DNA of 6,703 nucleotides from Bacillota bacterium. Lineage in GTDB: Bacteria > Bacillota > Sulfobacillia > Sulfobacillales > Sulfobacillaceae. The position numbers and the translations under genes were made by a program. The notes beneath the pieces are model-generated. The model was not told the DNA's origin and did not search any database. It worked only from the letters and a program-made list of their open reading frames with translations. The stretch lies in the NCBI GenBank assembly GCA_023488565.1, contig JAMDDZ010000088.1, positions 1 to 6,703 of the forward strand, given 5' to 3'. Numbering within the stretch: the stretch's first letter is position 1; every line of letters begins with the position of its first letter. This document shows, one piece after another, positions 1 through 5,794 of this stretch.

Positions 1-99
1 CAAAACTGCCAACTCTCCGTCCGGACGCACTTCCGCAACTAACGCCGACACTTTGGTGGTGCCAACATCTATGGCTAAAATCAGTGGGCGTTTAGGCAC
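1..99 (-). CDS. ftsA: Cell division protein FtsA, N-terminal fragment (runs off the window)
   Basis: These are the first 33 codons of an actin-fold ATPase of the FtsA family, which tethers FtsZ filaments to the cytoplasmic membrane and helps recruit the divisome. The visible protein has a short basic start (PKRPL), then the phosphate-1 loop AIDVGTTKVSALVAEV at about residues 9-24, with Asp11 and the GTTK turn, as expected for FtsA. The start is a GTG at 99-97, preceded by a clean GGAGG at 110-106 with a 6-nt spacer. The gene lies 73 nt downstream of sbp, the position ftsA holds in Bacillus and many clostridia, normally followed by ftsZ outside this window. The rest of the protein, including the 1C domain and the membrane-targeting helix, cannot be seen. 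A PilM- or MreB-like paralogue is conceivable from the motif alone, but the synteny makes ftsA much more likely. Confidence 0.9.
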   Translation of the reverse strand, partial: MPKRPLILAIDVGTTKVSALVAEVRPDGELAVL

Positions 100-105
100 A
101 GCACA

Positions 106-110
106 CCTCC
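106..110 (-). promoter_or_regulatory. Ribosome binding site of ftsA
   Basis: A perfect GGAGG on the minus strand lies 6 nt before the GTG at 99. It decides that GTG as the ftsA start. The rest of the 73-nt gap up to the sbp stop is A/G-rich on this strand; I could not find a convincing promoter or terminator hairpin in it. Confidence 0.8.
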
Positions 111-172
111 GCGGATAATTTCGACACCATCCCTTAATGTCCTTTTCTCTTTGCTTAGTGGATATTCCTGCC

Positions 173-541
173 TCACAAAGAGGATTGATGCAATTTTGAT
201 CGAGATTTTATCCAACGGTCGACTAAGAGGTGACGAATGGTGCCCAAATTCTGGAAAATACGGTAGCCGAAGGCAAACAAGGCGGCATAATAAAGCGGGA
301 CACCAAGCTTATTGCCGAGATATGTTAGCAGCCCTGCCAGTACGGCGTTAGTCAACAATCCAGAGACAAAAGTCACGGGGACAAATTTTCCCTCCAAGCC
401 GGCTCGTGCTCCGCCAAACACCGTATCCAATGCCGCTAGCAAGGCTATCGAGAGATATTGCGCAAAAGCCAAGGGAACAATAATAGGAAATGCTAGCCCA
501 AGCACAATCCCAGCCACTAAACCGACAACCACAATCCACAT
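173..541 (-). CDS. sbp: Small basic protein Sbp (DUF1290), membrane protein of the division cluster
   Basis: A 122-residue protein of the DUF1290 'small basic protein' family. Its biochemical role is unknown, but it is almost always encoded just before ftsA in Bacillota. It is mostly hydrophobic: a first membrane segment at about residues 2-20, a second around 22-38, the family motif LDTVFGGARAGLEGKF at 38-53, a third segment around 57-77 containing the conserved SGLLTNAVLAGLL, and a last segment around 81-97 containing the conserved FGYRIFQNLG (91-100). It ends in a basic tail (RHLLVDRWIKSRSK). The length matches the family. The ATG at 541 follows the DUF881 stop by 30 nt. The nearest purine-rich stretch (AGGGGG, 560-555) is 13 nt upstream, which is long, so translation may depend on ribosomes terminating at DUF881. 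It is in the same reading frame as DUF881, with no other stop between the two genes. Confidence 0.93.
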   Translation of the reverse strand: MWIVVVGLVAGIVLGLAFPIIVPLAFAQYLSIALLAALDTVFGGARAGLEGKFVPVTFVSGLLTNAVLAGLLTYLGNKLGVPLYYAALFAFGYRIFQNLGTIRHLLVDRWIKSRSKLHQSSL

Positions 542-571
542 CTCTAGAATCCAACCCCCTGCCCTCTTACC

Positions 572-1291
572 CTATATCTTAGCAGGTCTGGCATCGTTAA
601 ACTGTACCTGGCCACGATATCCGATAACTTTCAAACGGCTCTCGGCGCGGTAACTGATGGAAACTAACTGGGACCACCCCTGGACATCGGGATCATCCGA
701 TAACGCCGTCAACAATGCCTGAGGTGGACCAACAGCACGCACCACGTATGGTGATCCATAATTTATACCGTTGATGCGGATAGTTGGCCCAGCACAAAAT
801 ATGGAAGTGGTCGAAACGTACCGTTGCCCGTTAATAGAAATAGCAGTGGCGCCTGCGGCAGACAACAGAGCGACCACATGCAGCACGTATTGATCGTGGA
901 CCAATTGATACACCGGAGGCTCCCCTGGGTATGAAGGTTTGGCTGCATCGTGCAAGGTTACTTCAACCCCGGGTCCCTCGACAGGCGTCAATCCAGCCAT
1001 ACGTTTGGCCACCGCCAATTTTTCCGCCATCGGTGCCACTGCGGAAGACGGCAAGTTGTTGACCCGGTCCAGAAGATTGTCGATTTGGTTCTTCAAGGTC
1101 TGGTTTTGTTCCACCGTGCGGGTAACAAGAAATGTCAGAATGCGTCCCTGCTGTACCCGAGTCGTATTGTTCAACCGGGACACCAACCGAATTTGCTGAC
1201 TTAACCCCATGCCCAAGACCATGCACACCACACCCAAGACTAAGCTCCACCGCCAAGAGCCGCCCATCGTCCAGCCTACCACCCATCGCAA
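572..1291 (-). CDS. DUF881 family membrane-anchored protein (YlxW/YlxX-like)
   Basis: A protein of up to 239 residues belonging to the DUF881 family; B. subtilis carries two copies, ylxW and ylxX, at this place, and only one is present here. Layout: a short N-terminus, one membrane segment at about residues 14-31, a heptad-like, probably coiled-coil stretch at about 50-98, then the DUF881 domain at about 103-229. The domain shows GPGVEVTLHDA (106-116), DQYVLHVVALLSAAGATAIS (133-152) and GPTIRINGINYGSPYVVRAVG (168-188). The topology suggests an extracytoplasmic domain. No precise function is known; a role in division or envelope assembly is inferred from the constant company of sbp and ftsA. 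The start is unsettled. The longest frame begins with TTG at 1291, only 1 nt after AAAGGA. A GTG at 1282 sits 10 nt after AAAGGA. An ATG at 1267 follows TAGG by 7 nt. I give the outermost limit; the GTG or ATG is more probable. Confidence 0.9.
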   Translation of the reverse strand: MRWVVGWTMGGSWRWSLVLGVVCMVLGMGLSQQIRLVSRLNNTTRVQQGRILTFLVTRTVEQNQTLKNQIDNLLDRVNNLPSSAVAPMAEKLAVAKRMAGLTPVEGPGVEVTLHDAAKPSYPGEPPVYQLVHDQYVLHVVALLSAAGATAISINGQRYVSTTSIFCAGPTIRINGINYGSPYVVRAVGPPQALLTALSDDPDVQGWSQLVSISYRAESRLKVIGYRGQVQFNDARPAKI

Positions 1292-1298
1292 TTCCTTT
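1292..1298 (-). promoter_or_regulatory. Probable ribosome binding site of the DUF881 gene
   Basis: The minus strand reads AAAGGAA here, in the 22-nt gap after the murA stop. It is too close (1 nt) to serve the TTG at 1291 but well placed (10 nt) for the in-frame GTG at 1282. It therefore argues for a protein 3 codons shorter than the longest frame. Confidence 0.45.
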
Positions 1299-1305
1299 AG
1301 TTTCT

Positions 1306-1333
1306 AGTATACCTTACAGAGACCTTACGTCAG
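1306..1333 (-). promoter_or_regulatory. Possible sigma-A type promoter in front of DUF881-sbp-ftsA
   Basis: On the minus strand CTGACG (1333-1328; 4 of 6 matches to TTGACA) is followed after 16 nt by TATACT (1311-1306; 5 of 6 matches to TATAAT). The -35 lies in the last codons of murA and the -10 just past its stop. Transcription would begin near 1299, ahead of the DUF881 GTG/ATG starts, and would drive the division half of the cluster. The -35 is imperfect and the spacer one base short of ideal, so this could be chance. Confidence 0.25.
1311..1328 (-). repeat. Two 7-nt direct repeats spaced one helical turn, spanning the murA stop
   Basis: GTAAGGT occurs twice on the minus strand, at 1328-1322 and 1317-1311, separated by CTCT, giving an 11-nt period. 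The first copy encodes part of the MurA C-terminus; the second contains the TAA stop. Both lie between the -35 and -10 elements of the possible promoter described at 1306-1333. The repeat is directly visible; any regulatory meaning is a guess. Confidence 0.4.
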
Positions 1334-2570
1334 CCCCTAACTGAGATAAGCGCTGTGCCAAATTCTCATAGCCGCGTTCAATTACCTCTCTGCCCTCAAT
1401 GATGGTTTGGCCATTAGCTCCCAGCGCTGCCAATATTAATCCTGCCCCCGCTCTAAGATCCATTGCTGTTACTTGAGCGCCATATAGTTCATGTCCGCCG
1501 TAAATTAAGGCAACCCGTTGATCAGCCGCAATTTGCGCCCCCATGCGTCTAAACTCTCGCGCATGCCCTAACCGATTCTCAAACACCCGCTCCGAAATCA
1601 GATGGACACCAGGCACTTTGAGCAAAAACGCCATAAATTGCGGCTGCAAATCCGTGGCAAAACCCGGGTAGGGATTCGTATGCAGGGATACCGACATGCG
1701 ACGGTATCGTTGGGGCGCCACAATTTCCACCGTTTCCGCATCGACTTCTCGGACTTCTACCCCCACTTCCCGCATGCGACCCCATAGTCCCGGCAGATGA
1801 TCTACCAAACAATTTTCCAAACGCACCTGGCCTCCCGTCAAGGCTACTGCCAAAGCAAAACTTCCGGCCTCTATCCGATCGGGAATGATGGTGTATTCGG
1901 TACCATGCAGTGACTCCTGGCCTTCAATGCGGATATCCGATGTGCCCGCACCGCGTATAGTTGCGCCCACCGTTTCCAAAAATTGCGCCAAGTCCACAAT
2001 TTCCGGCTCCATCGCCGCATTTCGAATCCGGGTTTCGCCACGGGCCAATACCGCAGCCATTAAGATGTTTTCCGTTGCTCCCACTGAAGGATAGGACAAG
2101 TGCACTTCGGTACCGTTAAGTCCGCGAGTCTCCAACAATAGATGGCCTTCCTCGGTTCGGCTCTGAGCACCAAGTTTGGTCAATCCACTAACATGCAAGT
2201 CGATAGGTCGGTCGCCAATATTGCAACCGCCTGGCTGAAAAGCAACCGCGCGTCCCAACCGCGCCAGCAAGGGTCCGGTTACAAAAAGGGAGGCCCGCAT
2301 TTGTTGCATTAATTCCGCAGGGACCACATATTGATTAACAGGGCGCGGATCGATGATGAGTCGGGAAGCCTCCCACTGAACCCGTGCTCCTAGCGATTGG
2401 AGCACCTGTATCATGACGTCAATGTCCCGAAGGTGCGGCACCCCATTTAAGATCACTGTGTCGGTCGCCAATATTGACGCCGCCATAATCGGGAGTGCAG
2501 CGTTTTTTGATCCTTTTACTCGCAGGGTTCCCTCAAGCCTTCGCCCTCCGCGTACCACAAATTGTCCCAT
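1314..2570 (-). CDS. murA: UDP-N-acetylglucosamine 1-carboxyvinyltransferase MurA
   Basis: Cytoplasmic enzyme of the first committed step of peptidoglycan synthesis: it transfers enolpyruvate from phosphoenolpyruvate to UDP-GlcNAc. The 418-residue length is typical. Diagnostic residues are all present: KGSKNAALP with Lys22 and Asn23, MRAS with Arg92, the catalytic loop PGGCNIGDRPID with Cys116 (equivalent to E. coli Cys115, the fosfomycin target), YPGFATDLQP with the general base Asp307, and Arg399 in ERGYENL near the C-terminus. A Cys rather than Asp at the loop predicts fosfomycin sensitivity. The ATG at 2570 is chosen because the protein then begins MGQFVVRGG, as the family does, and GGAGG (2586-2582) lies 11 nt upstream. 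The frame is open to 2654, but that extension is unlike MurA and lies inside murB. The start overlaps the end of murB by 55 nt; DUF881 follows after about 22 nt. Confidence 0.98.
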   Translation of the reverse strand: MGQFVVRGGRRLEGTLRVKGSKNAALPIMAASILATDTVILNGVPHLRDIDVMIQVLQSLGARVQWEASRLIIDPRPVNQYVVPAELMQQMRASLFVTGPLLARLGRAVAFQPGGCNIGDRPIDLHVSGLTKLGAQSRTEEGHLLLETRGLNGTEVHLSYPSVGATENILMAAVLARGETRIRNAAMEPEIVDLAQFLETVGATIRGAGTSDIRIEGQESLHGTEYTIIPDRIEAGSFALAVALTGGQVRLENCLVDHLPGLWGRMREVGVEVREVDAETVEIVAPQRYRRMSVSLHTNPYPGFATDLQPQFMAFLLKVPGVHLISERVFENRLGHAREFRRMGAQIAADQRVALIYGGHELYGAQVTAMDLRAGAGLILAALGANGQTIIEGREVIERGYENLAQRLSQLGADVRSL

Positions 2571-3499
2571 GTCGTATTGGTTCCTCCCTCTCCCGGACCA
2601 ATCCAGCGCACTTCCGGCCGCAAAATCACACCGGTGGCTTGGTATACCACGCAACGAATTCGGCGCATCAACCGTAACACATCGATAGCCTTAGCCCCTC
2701 CACGATTTATGATGAAATTGGCATGTAGCGACGACACTTCGGCATCGTTTTCCCGCCACCCTTTCGCTCCAATACTCTCAATGAGCCGCCCCGCAAATTC
2801 CGGCAACGGATTTTTAAAGATGCTGCCCGCATTGGCTTCTCCCACTGGTTGGCTTTGAAGGCGATAGGCCATATGATGGCTCATGGTTTCGCGAATCTTG
2901 ACGGGATCCTCTGGGCTAAGCTTTAAACGTGCATCCAGTGCAATCCAAGGAGTTTTTTGAAATCGGCTCTTACGGTACTCAAACTCCGCTTCGGATGCCG
3001 GGATTTCCCGCACGCCGTGAAACGGGTCCCACACTGTAACGCGTTCGACCACGGCTACCATCGACGAGCCATGAGCCCCAGCATTCATAACCAACGCGCC
3101 GCCAAGAGTACCCGGAATCGAAATCGCAAATTCCAATCCGGTGAGCCCTGCCCGTGCGGCAGTATGAGCCAATTTGGTTAGCAACACGCCAGAACCGGCA
3201 GATAGATATGGCGCCTCGACCTCAATCGACTTAAGACCTCGGGCAGTAGAAATCACCACCGCATCCAAACCTTGATCGGACACCAGAATATTGGTGCCTT
3301 GCCCAATGATGAAATAGGGAATGTGATGATCGCGGACCCAATTCAGCGCCCGTACCACGGCCGATTGTGATTCCGGCTCAACGAAAAATTTTGCTGGACC
3401 ACCAATCTTAAAGGATGTATGCCGTCTCAAGGGTTCGTCTTGCCGCACTGCTCCAATATCCAATGCACCTAATTGGTCAATAATTTGTGAGGCATCCAC
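2516..3499 (-). CDS. murB: UDP-N-acetylenolpyruvoylglucosamine reductase MurB
   Basis: FAD- and NADPH-dependent cytoplasmic enzyme that reduces the MurA product to UDP-MurNAc. It has 327 residues, a little longer than usual for the short (type II) MurB of Bacillota. Visible motifs: HTSFKIGGPAKF (27-38), the FAD-binding GQGTNILVSD (66-75), GLEFAISIPGTLGGALVMNA (121-140), EYRKSRF (174-180), NAGSIFKNP (223-231) with the proton-donor Ser226, and the conserved closing motif LRPEVRWIG (293-301) with Glu296. A normal MurB ends soon after that motif; here about 26 further residues, Gly/Glu/Trp-rich, run on into the murA start region, giving a 55-nt overlap. The GTG at 3499 is preceded by GAGGAGG with a 10-nt spacer, part of which overlaps the murG stop, so murG and murB are probably translationally coupled. 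Confidence 0.98.
   Translation of the reverse strand: MDASQIIDQLGALDIGAVRQDEPLRRHTSFKIGGPAKFFVEPESQSAVVRALNWVRDHHIPYFIIGQGTNILVSDQGLDAVVISTARGLKSIEVEAPYLSAGSGVLLTKLAHTAARAGLTGLEFAISIPGTLGGALVMNAGAHGSSMVAVVERVTVWDPFHGVREIPASEAEFEYRKSRFQKTPWIALDARLKLSPEDPVKIRETMSHHMAYRLQSQPVGEANAGSIFKNPLPEFAGRLIESIGAKGWRENDAEVSSLHANFIINRGGAKAIDVLRLMRRIRCVVYQATGVILRPEVRWIGPGEGGTNTTWDNLWYAEGEGLREPCE
2582..2586 (-). promoter_or_regulatory. Ribosome binding site of murA, inside the murB coding region
   Basis: GGAGG sits 11 nt before the murA ATG at 2570. In the murB frame the same bases help to encode the Gly-Glu-Gly-Gly stretch of its C-terminal tail, so the site is fully overprinted on murB. It decides the murA start against the longer open frame. 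Confidence 0.75.
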
Positions 3500-3509
3500 T
3501 ACCGCCTCG

Positions 3510-3517
3510 CCTCCTCA
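3510..3517 (-). promoter_or_regulatory. Ribosome binding site of murB overlapping the murG stop codon
   Basis: The minus strand reads TGAGGAGG: the TGA (3517-3515) ends murG and the GAGGAGG is the binding site for the murB GTG at 3499, 10 nt further on. Terminating ribosomes would cover the next start signal, a standard arrangement for coupled translation. Confidence 0.8.
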
Positions 3518-4618
3518 CACTCGCGCCGCTTGCAAAATGGCGTCCACGACCTTGTTTTCCGCCTCGGGGTCAAAAAGGCCCCGGACATTTTTACTCATTT
3601 TGTCCCGCAATTCGCTATCCACCAAAATCTTTTCCAATACCGAGGCGCCACGCCTTGGCAATTGTGGTTCCGGCACCAGGTACCCGGCTCCGCGTTTAAC
3701 CAATACCTCGGCATTGCGGGTTTGATGGTCCTCAGATACATTGGGTGATGGCACCAATATTGCCGGTAAGCCAAACGCTGCACAATCAGCCACACTCATC
3801 GCTCCGGCGCGGCCAAAAAATATATCCGAAGCACGAAGATATTTTTGTATCTGATAAAAATATTCGACCACCTGCACCCTTTTAGGGTCCAATGTCATTT
3901 GGCCCAGTTGCGCCTTGATCTCTGGGTAATAGCGTTTCCCAGTCATCCAAAAAATTCCCCAATCTAGCTCATCATTTAGCCGGCTAACCCAAGACAGCAA
4001 AAATTGATTCAGTGCCTTCGCTCCTTGGCTGCCTCCCGTGGCCAATATCACGACCGCATCTCGTGGCATTGCTAATTCGTCTCGAATCATCGCCTTAGAG
4101 TCAGTCACCGAAATTGTTACTGGGTTCGCCACCACCGTCAGCGGCGCTCGCGGAGGAAAGTTGGATTTCGCCTCCTCAAAAGGGACCAAAACCTTAGTCG
4201 CATGGGTTGATAGCTTGCGATTGGTAAACCCCGGCCAAACGTTTTGTTCTTGCAACACCAAAGGTTGATGCAACATGACCGCCGCTAGTCCGACGGGACC
4301 GGAAACATAACCTCCAGTGCCTACCACCACTGAAGGACGATACCGTGATAGCAGGATTAATGCATCGCGAAGTCCACGTACCGCAGCCACGGCACCACCT
4401 AATTTAGCTTTCCATCCGTGAACCAAGAGACCTCGTGCGTGAATGGTTGCAAAAGGGATCCCTGCTCTTGTTACCAGGTCCTTCTCCAAGCCATGGTCCG
4501 TTCCGATATAGAGTACCTCAAGGTCTGGATCGCGCCGCCGCATGGCATCAACAATGGCCAACGCCGGATAAATATGACCTCCGGAACCACCCCCGGTTAC
4601 CACCATCTTCACTTGCAT
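3515..4618 (-). CDS. murG: Lipid II synthase MurG (GlcNAc transferase)
   Basis: Peripheral membrane glycosyltransferase (GT28) that adds GlcNAc from UDP-GlcNAc to lipid I, forming lipid II. It has 367 residues as drawn, a usual length. Motifs: the glycine-rich loop GGGSGGH (9-15), GTGGYVSGP (100-108), LQEQNVWPGFTNR (122-134), NPV (165-167), the second glycine loop ATGGSQGA (193-200), GRAGAMSVADCAAFGLP (269-285) and DHQTRNAEVL (297-306). Family members usually carry Glu in the SGALTVSE-like motif (E. coli Glu269, contacting the UDP ribose); here Asp278 replaces it. The drawn ATG (4618) is only 2 nt after GGGAG; the in-frame GTG at 4612 is 8 nt after it and would give MKMVVTGGG, the same N-terminal length as B. 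subtilis MurG. It follows ftsW by 55 nt; no murC lies between it and murB. Confidence 0.98.
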   Translation of the reverse strand: MQVKMVVTGGGSGGHIYPALAIVDAMRRRDPDLEVLYIGTDHGLEKDLVTRAGIPFATIHARGLLVHGWKAKLGGAVAAVRGLRDALILLSRYRPSVVVGTGGYVSGPVGLAAVMLHQPLVLQEQNVWPGFTNRKLSTHATKVLVPFEEAKSNFPPRAPLTVVANPVTISVTDSKAMIRDELAMPRDAVVILATGGSQGAKALNQFLLSWVSRLNDELDWGIFWMTGKRYYPEIKAQLGQMTLDPKRVQVVEYFYQIQKYLRASDIFFGRAGAMSVADCAAFGLPAILVPSPNVSEDHQTRNAEVLVKRGAGYLVPEPQLPRRGASVLEKILVDSELRDKMSKNVRGLFDPEAENKVVDAILQAARV

Positions 4619-4620
4619 CG

Positions 4621-4625
4621 CTCCC
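4621..4625 (-). promoter_or_regulatory. Ribosome binding site of murG, better placed for the GTG start at 4612
   Basis: GGGAG on the minus strand is 2 nt from the ATG at 4618 but 8 nt from the in-frame GTG at 4612. Spacing and comparison with Bacillus MurG N-termini both favour the GTG, shortening the protein by two residues. Confidence 0.55.
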
Positions 4626-4673
4626 TACTGCTTATGCCACGTTTTGGGGAACACTCCTAGCGTATGCAATTGG

Positions 4674-5771
4674 TCATATTGCGTTCCTGCTAATATTCAG
4701 CAAGATGCCGACGCCAGCTAGACTCAACACCAACGAAGATCCCCCGTAACTGATAAACGGCAATGTAATCCCGGTAACCGGCAAGGTAGCCGTAACCACC
4801 CCGATATTGATTGCCGCTTGAATCGCAATCATCGTGGTAATTCCAGTAGCCAAAAGACTAGAGAACAAGTCCGGAGCCCGCATTGCCACGCGATAGCCAC
4901 GCCATGCCACCACCAAAAACAATATCACCACAGTTACCGTGCCCAATAGTCCTAGTTCTTCGCCTAAAATGGCAAAGATAAAGTCGGTAAAGGACTCCGG
5001 AAGAAAGCCGAGTGCCTGGCGCGAATAACCCAGCCCCACTCCCAAAACTCCGCCGGATCCTAATGCCAAGAGTGCCTGAATGGTGTGGAAACCTACCCCT
5101 AGCGGATGCTTCCAGGGATCAATAAACGCGAGCAACCGCTGCCTTCGATACTGCTCCCCTAACATAGCCCAAGCCAAAATCGGGGCGCCTACGGCAACCA
5201 GTCCCAACAAGTGTTTTTTTTGCAGTCCTGCCACGAACAGCATGACGAAGAAGGTGCCGGCAATGGCAATCGTTGTGCCTAGATCCGGTTCGGCTAGCAC
5301 CAGTATAAAGATAAGGCTGGCAAGCAGGATGTGCGGCACCACCCCATGCCAAAAATCGTCCAACCGATCTTGATGCCGACTAAACAAGTGAGCAAACATA
5401 AAAACCATCGCCAGTTTTGCCAATTCTGAGGGTTGAACTTGCAAAGACCCCACTCCAAGCCAACGCCGCGCCCCATTAATTTGAATGCCGATATGCGGTA
5501 TTAGCACGAGTACCAGAAGGCCCACAGAAATCCCATAAAGCGGTAAAATGAGGCGCTTGTATCGCCAGTAATCGATACGTGACGCGACTACCATCACTAA
5601 AATACCAATGACTGCCCAGACCAGTTGATGTTCTAGATAGTAGTAAGGTGATCCGAATTGGTGATATGCCGTATCGGCACTGGCTGAAAACACTATGACC
5701 GTGCCAATCGCCAAAAGCGATAGCACTGCCCCGACCAAAATATAATCTATGCGTTGTTTCGCTTGTGACAT
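4674..5771 (-). CDS. ftsW: SEDS peptidoglycan glycosyltransferase FtsW (SpoVE-like)
   Basis: Polytopic inner-membrane protein of the SEDS family that polymerises lipid II at the septum together with a class B penicillin-binding protein. It has 365 residues with about ten hydrophobic segments. Conserved signatures: NGARRWLGVG (99-108), QPSELAKL (113-120), AEPDLGTT (160-167), LPESFTDFIFAILGEELG (257-274) with the catalytic Asp263, and the C-terminal FISYGGSSL (339-347). It ends soon after the last membrane segment, so there is no long cytoplasmic tail. The ATG at 5771 is chosen because GGGAG (5783-5779) lies 7 nt upstream and the protein then begins MSQAKQRIDYIL, typical of the family. The frame is open to a GTG at 5867, but that would overlap mraY by 73 nt. 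In B. subtilis this slot holds spoVE, so a sporulation role is possible; RodA is less likely from context. Confidence 0.96.
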   Translation of the reverse strand: MSQAKQRIDYILVGAVLSLLAIGTVIVFSASADTAYHQFGSPYYYLEHQLVWAVIGILVMVVASRIDYWRYKRLILPLYGISVGLLVLVLIPHIGIQINGARRWLGVGSLQVQPSELAKLAMVFMFAHLFSRHQDRLDDFWHGVVPHILLASLIFILVLAEPDLGTTIAIAGTFFVMLFVAGLQKKHLLGLVAVGAPILAWAMLGEQYRRQRLLAFIDPWKHPLGVGFHTIQALLALGSGGVLGVGLGYSRQALGFLPESFTDFIFAILGEELGLLGTVTVVILFLVVAWRGYRVAMRAPDLFSSLLATGITTMIAIQAAINIGVVTATLPVTGITLPFISYGGSSLVLSLAGVGILLNISRNAI

Positions 5772-5778
5772 CGCGTTT

Positions 5779-5783
5779 CTCCC
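5779..5783 (-). promoter_or_regulatory. Ribosome binding site of ftsW
   Basis: GGGAG (within GGTGGGAGA) lies 7 nt before the ATG at 5771, inside the 23-nt gap after mraY. It supports this ATG over the longer open frame that begins with GTG at 5867. Confidence 0.7.
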
Positions 5784-5794
5784 ACCCCGCAACG

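Noticed and set aside
100..172. A separate promoter or terminator between sbp and ftsA
   Set aside because: ftsA has its own promoters in some bacteria, but I found no -35/-10 pair or stable hairpin here, only the ribosome binding site.
312..653. Plus-strand open frame of 113 codons across sbp and DUF881
   Set aside because: It is antisense to two recognised genes, has low-complexity composition typical of shadow frames, and resembles no protein family I know.
2571..2654. N-terminal extension of murA by 28 codons up to 2654
   Set aside because: The extra residues are unlike any MurA, lie wholly within murB, and the internal ATG at 2570 has a GGAGG and the typical family N-terminus.
4619..4673. 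A short leader peptide in the 55-nt ftsW-murG gap
   Set aside because: An AGGAG is present, but the only nearby GTG overlaps it and gives nine codons; spacing is wrong and there is no attenuator-like hairpin.
4435..4749. Plus-strand open frame of 104 codons across the ftsW/murG junction
   Set aside because: It is antisense to two well-supported genes and has no recognisable motif; most of it mirrors the codon pattern of murG and ftsW.
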